A stretch of DNA of 64,000 nt from Nematopogon swammerdamellus (Eukaryota; Arthropoda; Insecta; Lepidoptera; Adelidae): NCBI GenBank assembly GCA_946902875.1, contig OX336343.1:1650754-1714753 (forward strand), in the 5' to 3' direction. Of the stretch, positions 1 to 12,200 are shown piece after piece; position 1 is the first letter of the stretch; each line of letters begins with the position of its first letter. The notes beneath the pieces are model-generated. The model did no database searches. It had not been told where the DNA came from and saw only the letters and a list, made by a program, of their open reading frames with translations. Position numbers and translations under genes: made by a program.

Positions 1-50
1 TGGTGTACCTTAACTCTCACACTTTAAAAATCATAAATCTTTAATTATAC

Positions 51-248
51 CCGGACGAGGTCGGCCAATCGGCGCTCGAGCTGCGGGATCTGAGCGTCGC
101 GCAGCGCGGCGATCTTCTCGCTGAGCGGGCCGAGCTGGACGAGGTCGTCGCGGCGCGCGGACTGGCGCGACAGCTGCTCCGACACACGCTCCAGCATCGA
201 CGGCACGTTGATCACCTTCGTGGTGAGGTCCGAGATCAGCTGCAACAC
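51..248 (-). CDS. RAD50: RAD50 exon 14 (descending coiled coil)
   Basis: 198 nt, residues 695-760. It encodes VLQLISDLTTKV and PLSEKIAALRDAQIPQLERR, aligned with LQEVISDLQSKL and PMRQSIIDLKEKEIPELRN. Acceptor GCGCAG/GTGTTG, donor GTCCGG/GTATAA. The next exon lies outside the window. A 28-bp tandem array begins about 14 bases upstream of the acceptor. Confidence 0.94.
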
Positions 249-3200
249 CTGCGCGCCCGACACAATTATGTCAACCGTTCAGGGCGGCATTTCTTTTATG
301 TGAATTCAATGAACGCTTCGCAACAAGGGGGGCGGGGGCAAGGTGGGCGGGGGGAGAAGTTGGCGACATAAAGTATTATGACACAATATGGCACAAACGT
401 TCAGTAAGTATATGACACAATATGTCAACCGTTCAGTATATGACACAATATGTCAACAGTTCAGTATATGACACAATATGTCAACCGTTCAGTATATGAC
501 ACAATATGTCAACAGTTCAGTATATGACACAATATGTCAACCGTTCAGTATATGACACAATATCTCAACAGTTCAGTATATGACACAATATGTCAACCGT
601 TCAGTATATGACACAATATCTCAACAGTTCAGTATATGACACAATATGTCAACCGTTCAGTATATGACACAATATATCAACCGTTCAGTATATGACACAA
701 TATATCAACCGTTCAGTATATGACACAATATGTCAACCGTTCAGTATATGACACAATATGTCAACAGTTCAGTATATGACACAATATGTCAACCGTTCAG
801 TATATGACACAATATCTCAACAGTTCAGTATATGACACAATCTTGGAGCCCTGTCTCAGCAGGGATGACGGCAAGCGCCCAGACGGGATGACATTGATAC
901 CATGGTCAAAGGGTAAAGCACTCGTCTGGGACGCCACCTGCGCCGACACGCTCGCGCCCTCGCATGTCGTGTCGACTGCCAGGAAAGCCGGCTCTGCTGC
1001 TGAGACGGCCGCCCGCACCAAGCACTCCAAATATCAGACATTGACAAACATTCAAAATTATATTTTTATCCCTTTCGCTATAGAGACCATGGGTCCCATC
1101 TGTGAGGAGGGCAAAATTCTTGTGCACGATTTAGGATCACGACTCTGCAGATCCTCGGGTGACTGCCGGGCCCGGGCGTACCTGCTGCAACGAATCAGCT
1201 TGGCGGTGCAGCGAGGTAACGCCGCTAGTGTCATGGGAACTTTCCCCTCGTCGGCCTCTTTGGATGAAATTTTTTATCTAGCAAACTGAGGCCGTTGAGG
1301 GAATTGCTCTATGACTCTGGCGGTAGGTCAACCCGGATCGTGGTAGTCTCTCGAGTGGCTAATTATTTTTAAAGTTTGTTTATTTTGTTTTAGTTTAGGT
1401 AATTTTAATTTGATAGGTAGTTTTAGTTTCTATTTTAATTTAATTACAGTTTTTTAATGAAAAAATTAATCTATTAAATATGTCAACCGTTCAGTATATG
1501 ACACAATATATCAACCGTTCAGTATATGACACAATATGGCACAAACGTTCAGTAAGTATATGACACAATATGTCAACCGTTCAGTATATGACAAAATATG
1601 TCAACTGTTCAGTATATGACACAATATGTCAACCGTTCAGGGCGGCATTTTTTTATGTGAATTCAATGAACACTTCGCAACAAGGGGTTGTATTCCAGAA
1701 AGTTGGCGACATAAAGTATATGACACAATATGTCAAACGTTCAGGATATGACACAATATGTCAACCGTTCAGGGCGGCATTTTTTTATGTGAATTCAATG
1801 AACGCTTCGCAACAAGGGGGGTATTCCAGAATGTTGGCGACATTAAATATGTACTTTCGACAGCTTCATGCTGCCAAACTATACAACCTATAAACGTGAA
1901 CGCTAACAATGCCCGCGGACATTCTGTCGTATGAATCGGCTGCGAATGCCATGCCAGCCTGACCTTGATTCAGATTCTACGTAAAAGTAGTAGGCCCCTT
2001 CACTTCATCCATGCTATGTAAATATTTCGTGTTTTCCGTCCAGTTCAGTGTAGCCGGCACGACCAAAGGAAGGGATGCACCGACATGGTACCTAGATCAC
2101 CAAGGTGTTATGGGCTGACATCACGGTTGTTATGCCTGACGTAGCCAACCGTATCAGGTTCTATAAAAAAAACAAAAAATTGCTGTGTCGAGCATAAAGT
2201 GAAGAAAAAAATGTTTAATTTTTTTTGGAATAATCAAAATTCTGACCTCAGACTGTGAGTCGAATCCTCTGTTGCACAAGGGACAGCCGCCGCCGTCTTG
2301 CAACTGGCTTTTGTACTTGTTGATCATGAACACAGACGACTGGAGGCTATTCTGTTCGTCCTGCAAAAGAAAAGCAATATTTCTATTTATTTTTAGGGTT
2401 CTATTTTCGTACGGGACCCTATTACTAAGCCTACGCTGTCTGTCTGTCCGTCTGTCCGTCTGTCTGCCCGAGGGCTGTATCTCTTGAACCGTAATAGGTA
2501 GCCTGTTGAAATTTTCACAGAATATGTGTTATTATCGCCGATATAACAATAAATAATAAAAATAAGAAAAAGTAAAAAATTCTCGGGGTTCCCATAGAAG
2601 AAACCAAAAAGTGTATGCGCGCGCGTCATCTACCGAATAGATTATGAAGCATTTTAACTAATCATGACATTTAACTAATATGAAGCATTTCATAACACGC
2701 CATAGATGGCGTGAGTGGCGCTGACCATGACATGGCGATACGGAACCCTCGGTGCGCGAGTTCGACTCGCAATTGGCCGGTTTTAGGGTTCTATATTCGT
2801 ATGGGACCCTATTACTAAGCCTACGCCGTCTGTCCTACTGATAATATGGATAGGTAGAGAGAGGGAGGTCGAGAGCGGAACTGGTGTTTCCCCGCGTCCT
2901 AGTCAACGCAGACTAGCTGACGAGGGCTTGATGCGAGCCGAAACGTGAAGCATGCGCGGGAAATATAGAGTGGCCACTCGCTAGTCCCGACCTCGATTAT
3001 CACCCTCCTCTACTGCTGATGGGCCCGGATATGTTCGGTGAAGTCATCGCAAGCTCAGTTCCACACCTTCGAGGCGGTGGCAAATGAGAGGGCAAACATC
3101 TTCAAAAACCCGAGGACACTCCGAGAGGCCTGCAAGGACGTCGGCCGCCTGCAGGACTTCTGGTAGGAACTGGGCTGGATGGAGTAGCAGCCGGGGTTAT

Positions 3201-6200
3201 ACGCACAACGGGTCCAAGAAGAGCGACCTACATGCGGAAAATGCCCATCAAGAAGAAGAAGAAGAAGAAGAAGAAGACACATACCCTCAGCTTGTCGACG
3301 GCTGCGTCTATCTTGGCGAGCGCGGCCTGGTAGCTGAGCGCGCCGCACGCCTGGTACAGCTTCTCCTCGGCGCCGGTCAGCTCCGTGCGAGCGTTCCGCA
3401 GCAGCTCCTGCACGTGCGTACGCTCCGACTCCAGCTTCGTCACCTGCCCATGCGCAAACATACAACTCAGTGCGGCCATCGCGAACGCGCCTGCGTCATG
3501 ACGGTATTGGTCTGTTAATCAAAGCTGGCACGTACTAACACTATCACATATTGCGCTTGCGTAGTGTTTGTGTGTAAGCGCACGGGTGATGTCGCACTGC
3601 ATACGCATCACCATCATAAAATTGCATTGGTGTGAGTACTGTGCACGCGCCAGCTTTGATTCACGGACCTGTACAAATCTAGATCGTTTTTTTTTATGGG
3701 AAGCACGACATATGTCGCGCGCCAGACTAACGCAGAGGCGTAGTCCGACGGCGCCCATGGGCATTCGAATATTTACGGGGGCTGCGAATACCATGTCGGC
3801 CGGCTAGGTGCACCTTCACATTATGTTTGAAGGATCCCAGACTGTATATTAGAGGAAAGGACGCAGGTGGGAGAGCATTCCACATGTTGGCAACCCTGTA
3901 AGTAAATAAAGGATTTACAGGATCGATTTGTCCTAAGTAGGGGAATATCGACAGTGTGTGGACGCATTCCCAGCCTGTTGCGCGTGGAACGATGGTCGAA
4001 TGGGGATGGAGGGATCGTTCTTATTTATTCTCTGTCACTCCACACTCATTCATGATGATTGATGACCAAAAGGTTGGCTGGAGGAGAACGCCTACGGTGT
4101 TAAGCTGTACCTTTTGCAAATTTTATATTTAAACATATTTTGATTTGATTTGATACAACTATACTATCATAGCAATCCAAAGGGAAGCCTCCGTTATGGC
4201 ACCTACCTTCTCGGATATTGGCTCGGAGTCGGAGCATGTGCTTTGGCCCCTCTGACTCAGCCACCCATACCGGATTAAAAATAATGGTGGATGTAGTATA
4301 GCAGCCACGGCTGTGTTCTCCACTATTTCAGTATAGCCAGCAATCCAGTGGGAAGTCTCCAGTATGGCATCTAACTTCTCGGGAGGTGATTTGGCTGGCA
4401 AGAATACACACTCACACCCACCCACGGATTGCTTATTTCACACAAAGCTAGAGCAGCAGATTGATCGACGCAGTCTTGGCTTCCAAAGCCACTTGATCTC
4501 AGAGTCCGAGGTTCCAATCTGGTCGACATACACGGAAACATTTACATACATACCTACACCATTCGGAACCAGCCCATAACACCTTGGTGAACAATGTGCC
4601 ATGTCAGTGCTTCCCTTCGGTCGTGCCGGCTACACTGAACTGAACGGAAAACACATTTACATAGCCGCTTCGACCGACGTTTCATTTAGTGCGGTGGTAC
4701 CAACGCGGGCGGTTTAAACCCTACCACCCAGTAAGGTAAGAAGGGAAGGGATCTACAGTTTTTACGTGTAATCCAAACCACGGTCAGCCTCCAACGGTCT
4801 AGCGGTCACACATCCATTCACTGACCGCGTCCAGGTGATGGTATGGTGATGATATAATTCGACCGAACGCACCACTGAGCTATCGAGGCTGACATGAGCG
4901 TGGTTTCGCGAGGAGAGGTGATTTTGGCACTGGCACTAAATAAAAAAATCGGGGTGTGGCTGTGTCGTGGACACGGCCGTGTGTTTAACGCGAATACGTG
5001 TACGTAACGGATAATATTTTCCTAGAGCGTATTACGTAACGAATTCTTTGATCCTTTAGCTATCGAGTGGTGTAATTAAATTTTAGATGCAGATGACAGA
5101 TATGAAGCTGCAACACCAAACTGTATCCCCCGATTTTGTTATCATCAGTTTTCTGGATTGGCTCCCACTATGGAAGCAAATTTAAAGACGTATTCACGTC
5201 GAAAAGAAGCAAGTAACCTGGTGCTGCTTCTCTTTAATCTGCTTGTTCATTGCGTCCACGTCGATACGCGTGCTGCACTCCACCTCGCTCACGGCCATAG
5301 CGAACCTGCAGCGTGAGATTAGGTTCAGTTTGCAATATTCAATGCACCGCGATACCAATAACCAATTACGTTGGGGCTTTGAGATACATTGTTTTTTATG
5401 GATACTGACACTGATGTCAGCCCATAACACCGGGTGAACTAGGCGTCATGTCAGCGCTTCCCTTCGGTCGTGCCGGCCTTATACACGGTGTTGCAACCCC
5501 AACCGTAAAACCCGAAAGGGGGTGATTCTGTACGTGAAATAGAACAAGTTTTGTTCTACGACTTTTTTATTTGAATAAAAAAAAATTTGTTTTTTCTCCA
5601 TACATTTTGAGAATAGGTATTTAAAATTTGTATGGAAAAACAATTTTTTTTTGTTAAAAAAAAATTGTTTCGCCACAGAAGTTGTTTAGTTTCACATATG
5701 GATTAACTCCATTATGTCAGTTAAAAATATTACGGGGGCAACTGCAACACCGTGTATAATAATAATAAATAATAAGGTGACGACCACAGAGCATCGAATA
5801 CCGCCCGCGCCTCTCCTAGAGGCGAAAGTAATAATAATATTTGAAACCCAATAACTACACGCAGTGCTGCTAGCGCTTCGTATGTGTGTGTGTGTGTGTG
5901 TTAGTATCGACACTACACACAAAGAGGAGCAAGTTAGGCACACGCACAAAACAAATGCACACGCACAACACACATAATGTAAGTCATAGGCCACGCCCAC
6001 AGGCTTCAACGGCGTTGTAGGGAAATCGCGCTCAGGGCGTCTCTAGGAGGGGGCGCGCGCGGTATTCGATGCTCTGTGGGTGAGGACAGACAGACCCTCG
6101 TTCGGGCATCCTCTGGAGCAGCTCCACGAGGGCGCTGCGGTGTTTGTTCTTCAGCACACTCAGAGCCTTCTCCTTCGTGTTCAGCGCTTCCTCTAGGCTC

Positions 6201-9200
6201 TTCTTCTCGGCCAGTTTGGCGGACTTCACTTGCAGCTTCGTGATCTGGAAGAGAACATGTCAATCGTTCAAAAAGTGTCCACATGGTATGTGAACGGTCC
6301 CAAAGACCATCGAAAATTCGTACATCGTTTTGTATAGAAACTGCGACATTCGGCGCCGATCCACCCATAAGGTGTCTAACGACGCCCGTGGACATTCGGT
6401 CGCGTGCGGGGGTTGCGAATGCCATGCCGGCCCGACAGGTGCCTATTCACGCCTCTCTCGACGACCCGAGCCTGTATTTGGGGGGAAATATGTCAGCAGG
6501 GAGAGTGTATCGGAAGAATTCATGCATTTTTATCTACAAATCACCTGTAATGTATTTATTTGTCTGTTTGTATGATCACAAACGATCACACCACTGAGCT
6601 ACCGGGGCTGACAAAATAAACGGAAATAGCATCCCGCCTCCGTGGCTGTCGGTGCCAAGTTATTGACGAAGCGGCGGGTGGCCGAGTGGTTTGGGCATCG
6701 ACTTCTCATGAGAGAGGTCAGAGATTCGAATCCAGTCAGCTTGTACTAATGAGTATTTTCTGAAGATACAATTTACGTGCATATCTACACCGTTCCGAAC
6801 AGGCGTAAAACTGTAGCCGACTGGGTTGGTACCACCGTACTGGATGTAGGATGGCCGCATAGCAGCCTCGCTTGTGTTCTCCTCTAGTCCAGTATAGCCA
6901 GCAATCCAGGGAAGTCTCCGGTATGGCACCTACCTTCTCTGTTGTGATATTGGCTGGTCGGAGCATGTGCTTTGGCCCCTCCGATTCAAGCCACCCATAC
7001 CGGATTACATAAAAAAAAAAAAAATTTACAAGCAAACATGGTCTACACAAATATGAAATGGCGCCCGCTTACGGTCTTGCCCAGCTGGTCGGATTCGTTA
7101 TCGAGCTTCTCCTGTATGGCCTCCTGCTCGTTGATCTCGCTCTGACACTTCTCCGAGTTCAGCTCTCTGCTCGCACTCGCGTACTCTCTGAAAGCGTTCA
7201 TCATTTTTTAGTGTTCCATTCCGGGTCCATACTGATATTGTAAGTCAACTGTGTCAGGTTACATTGTAAGTCAATCATGTTACATTATTGTAAGTTAACT
7301 GAGTTATATTTTACCATGTTAGATTACTTTGTAAGTCAATCATGTCGCATTATAGTAAGTCAACTGTGTTATATTTTACCATGTTAGATTACATTGGAAG
7401 TCAATAATTGTGCATTGTTGTAAGTCAACTGTGTTATATTTTACCATGTTAGATTACTTTGTAAGTCAATCATGTTGCATTATTGTAAGTCAACTGTGTT
7501 ATATTTTACCATGTTAGATTACATTGGAAGTCAATCATTGTGCATTGTTGTTAGTCAACTGTGTTATATTTTACCATGTTAGATTACTTTGTAAGTCAAT
7601 GGATATGACTCCCTTCTTATATCACTAGGTGGTAGGGTTTAACCCGCCCGGGTTGGTACCACCGCACTGAATGAAAGGTCGGTCGAAACGGCTATGTAAA
7701 TAGTTTGTGTTTTCCGTCCAGTTCAGTGTAGCCGGCACGACCGAAGGGAAGCACTGACGTGGCACCAATTTCACCCGGTGTTATGGGCTGACATCACGGA
7801 TTTTGTAGGTGATGTAGGTAGCCAACCGTGTCAGTTTCCATAAAAAAAAAAATCATGTTGAATTATTGTAAGTCAACAATATTAGATTACATCGTAAGTC
7901 AATCATGTTAGATTACATTGTAAGTCAACCATGTTGGATTATTGTACTTCAATTATGTTAGGTTACATGTAAGTCAACGATATTAGGTTACATTGTATGT
8001 AAGTCAATCATGTTATATTACATTGTAAGTCAACCATGTCATATCATATAGTAAATGCTTTAATTTAAAAATTCTATTGTAATTTAAATTGTATTGTTAA
8101 AATTGTAAGTCAACTGTGTTATATTTCATCATGTTAGATTCATTATATTGTAAGTCAATTGTGTTATATTTCACCATGTTAGATTACATTGCACTTAACT
8201 CGACCATGTTACTTTGCATTGTAAGTCAACTATGTTAGGTTACATTGTGAGTCAATCATGTTACATTGCATTGTAAGTCAACCATGTTACATTGCATTGT
8301 AAGTCAACTATATTAGGTTACATTGCGAGTCAACCATGTTAGGTTACACATACGAGCGCTTACTTCTCGACAGCATCTAGCTTCGCCTGCAGAGAGTCCA
8401 GCTTGAGTTTGGACTGGTCCGCATCGGCGATGGCTCGGTCCAGCTTAGCGATCTCGCGCTCCGCCGACTCCACCTCGCCCTGCTTGCTCACTATCTTCTG
8501 GTTGTGCCGCGACTACGCACGCACGCACACACACACACACACCTTCTTACTTCACTTCACTTATTGTAATACTAGCTGTGCCCGCGGCTCCGCCCGCTGT
8601 CATATTTGACTTCTCTGCTAACCTCATAAGCCATTTAGCGTGATAGTAAGTAGCATATAGTTGATCCTTAAAGAGGGGTGTGAATGGGCACCTGTCAGGC
8701 CGGCATGGCATTCGCAAACCGCGCATACGACCGAACGTCCATGGGCGTCGTTAGACACCTTATGGGTGGCTCGGGGCCATATGTCGCGCCTAGAACGATA
8801 AAAAAGGTATGGACCTCGAACCCTATCCTCGCCAGCGTAACACGATATAAGTAAAAGCATACTTGTTTCATTGGACGGTCGCGCGCTGGTCCGTCAGTCT
8901 GTCATCGGCTGCGTTCGCAAAAACCTGTTTAAAATCCCCGCATGCTCTGTGTTTACGTGTAAAAACACTACAGCTTTTAGTGTGCACAATAGTGGAATAT
9001 CTTATCATCGGTAAGTACACTCCGCTCCCCGCAACTCGGCGACGCTAGTTCTCATACAAGCACTTGACAGTCCGGCGTCCATACCTTTTTTATCGTTCTA
9101 GTGTCGCACTTTCAATAAAAAAAAACAAGGTCTGCGGACTCACGAGAGCGTCCCGACAGCCGTCCACCAGGAGCTGCAGCCGCTGCTCCTCGGCCTCCGC

Positions 9201-12200
9201 GCGCCTCCTCAGCTCGTCGAGCTCGGCGCGGCGCGCGCGGCTCCGGTGCGCGAGCGCCGACATCGCGCCGGACGCCTGCTCCGCCGACTCCAGATCCTCG
9301 CCAACCGTCACGTCTGATGACGACAGCAGAAATTACAGCGTTTACAATCTGTACCGTAATCACGAGATTACACCTACTACGCTACGCTAAGCTACGCCGT
9401 GTTCTCCGCATCATTTTGAATGGAGAAACGGAGCAGCGCCTCTAGTGATAGATTTGCGAACTTCGTTTATCCATACTAAATATTGCGGAGAACACGGCGT
9501 AGCATAGTACGCGATGTAGGTTAAATCTCGTGATTAGGATACTGGAGTACCTCGAAGGGAGAAGGTTACCTTTTTTTTTTTTTATGGAAACTGACGCGGT
9601 TGGCTACATCACCTACAACATCCGTGATGTCAGCCCATAACACCGGATGAACTTGGTGCCACGTCGTCAGTGCCTCGGGTCGTGCCGGCTACACTGAACT
9701 GGACGGAAAACACAAACTATTTACATAGCCGTTTCGACCGACCTTTCATTCAGTGCGGTGGTGGTTTAGAATCAGATAAATTCGGGTACCACTGCCACAC
9801 AACCAACTGAAAAGTTGGATCCACAAGAGTATGTATCAGCTACACATAGACAGATGGGCAGCGGGCAGCGACTGCAGACAGGCGAGAGAGGTGATGGCGA
9901 AGCCGGATCTCCGTCTCACAAGACGCTGCTCCGTGTCCATAGAGCAAAACTGCGTGTGGTGATAGGTACGCTTACTGGTCACTGTACACTCAACAGACAC
10001 CTCTATGTAATTGGAGTAACGGACAGTCCACTGTGCAGAGCATGCCTGCAGGCGGACGAGATACCCACCCACGTGCTGCTGGAGTGCGAGGAGTTGGCAG
10101 ACATAAGGGCGAAGGAGCTGGGAGGCCCTACTACACTTCGAGAGGCGTGCCAAGATCCAAAGATAGTGTGCCGCCTCCTGGAAGAACTTGGCTGGTTGGA
10201 GTAAGGCCGTAGGAGGCGCAAAAGGCCTGCAATGGAATGGGCTTAAGCGCGGAGAACGAGTCCAAACAACAAAAACGCTTCGGGAGGCGTGTGCTGAGAT
10301 CCAAAGAGAGTGTGCCGCTTCCTGGATGATCTCGGCTGGATGGATAAGGCTTCCCCCTACGGGGAAGTTTGGAGAAAGGTCGCCCAGTCGCCCTTTAGCA
10401 CTGCATCTCGTCCTTATCCCTTATTCGCCTTTTACGGCAGGCACGGGGAGAGATGCAGTGGGGCTATTGTTTTATTTCGTTACCCGCATCTCTAGCTGCC
10501 TCCACGATCATGGTGTTCCTCTGGCCGATGCGGTCCTGGTGCTGCCCCTCCAGCAGCATCAGCCGGTTGAACTTGACCTCGTTGCCGGAGATCTGTTTCG
10601 CCGTCTTCTGCTCTTCGCCGCTCAGCTCCTCCACTTGTCTCCGGAGCCCATTCAGGTCGCGCTCCTTCGATTTTACTATCGAGCCGTAGCTGTCTGCGGG
10701 GCGGAGAAGAACATTTAAACTTACAGTTGGGTTATCAGAGGTCGGACGGTTCTGAAGGGTTGGGCTATCAGATTGGGCTATCAGGAGGTTGGGCTATGGT
10801 TGGGCATCAGGAGGTTGGGCTATGGTTAGGCATTAGGAGGTTGGCCTATCAGGACATTGGAAGGAAGGTGTGGATCTAAGCTTGCGATGGCTTCACCGAA
10901 CATATCCGGGCCCATCGGCAGTAGACGAGGGTATTAATCGAGGTCGGGATTAGCGAGTGGCCACTCTAAATTTCCCGCGCATGCTTCACGTTTCGGCTCG
11001 CATCAAGCCCTCGACAGCTAGTCTGCGTTGACTAGGACGCGGGGAAACCACCAGCCCCGCTCTCGACCTCCCTCTCTCTACCTATCCATATTCTGTAGGA
11101 TGCTTCCAGTGACGTTTTCGAAGCTCTCTCCATATATGAGCTTAGCGTCGATCTTGGCAGCCCTAGATTCTTGAAGAGACTATCGGTGGACTTGAGTGTA
11201 TCGGGGGTGTACTGGGTTGTGGATGCTAGTGTCGCTTGCACTCCAGACTCCTATTAACCGACTGACAGCCGCAGGGGTCAGGGAGAGCCGGTGGAAACAG
11301 GTGACCGCTGCCTGCCTGCGTGGTAGTACAGGGGCCCGGCATACGGTCCTCACCAACCCGTGTGTTGGCTGCCCTATCAACACGCGAAAATCCCTGTCAG
11401 AGAGCATTGTGGGGCTGGTGACCATGGGAGACCACATGTTTTCCTGGGAGGGGGGGGCCCGGGGGTCCTCTCGCTCTCTGCGACTGTCAGTTAGTTGAGT
11501 CTATTCGAGTTGCACAAGGCATCACCGCGCCCTGGACACATTCTGATATGCTCCATGAATCAAACCCATCCAAATCAATGAGCCAAACCAAAAATAGAAA
11601 AGTTTGTAAACCTTCAGCGGCCCGTTCTCCCTCAAAATTTAAAGTAGACCTCACAAATATAAGAGGTCTACATACGAATTTCTCCTCAGTCGCCTGCCAT
11701 CTGCAGACGGCGAGGCCTCACCTCCTCTTTCTTACGGAGACCCAGATCGGGCGTCCTGCGGACACATCCTACCTGGACGTTCCTGGTTACAATCTTCAGG
11801 AACGTTTCATGGCGAAGGGTGGTGTCTGCTTGTACGTTGGATCTGGTGTCTCCTATACCCGGCTCACCCGATTTGAGGATCCTGCTTTCCCTGTGCTATG
11901 GATCCGCGTAAATCTTCCCCATGTGGTGAGAGTTTACGCGGGTGCGTACAGATCCCCTAACCTCAGTGCGTCAAGAACAGAGGCATTTTGCGAGCATCTC
12001 AGCAGTACGGCAGACAAACTGCTTTGCGAGTTCCCTACGGCGGAGTTAGTGATGCTGGGTGATTTCAATGCTAAACACCAAGACTGGTTGGGCTCCCCCA
12101 TCACTGACCATGCCGGCAGGGAGACTTACAACTTGGCCATTGCACACGGGTTGACGCAGTTGGTGTCCGGAACCACTCGGATACCTGATAACCTTGCTCA

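Noticed and set aside
786..1893. ORFs running through the 28-bp array
   Set aside because: They translate tandem repeats (STVQYMTQYLN) joined to an RT remnant; not host genes.
6671..6745. tRNA-like sequences (also near 33040, 48740, 57054, 58100, 60220) as genuine tRNA genes
   Set aside because: Each is followed by the same 330-bp SINE body and a poly-A tail, has degraded or missing A/B boxes in some copies, and does not fold into a complete cloverleaf by eye.
10188..10718. 176-codon plus-strand ORF across RAD50 exon 6
   Set aside because: It reads antisense to the conserved exon and through family D repeat; an artefact.
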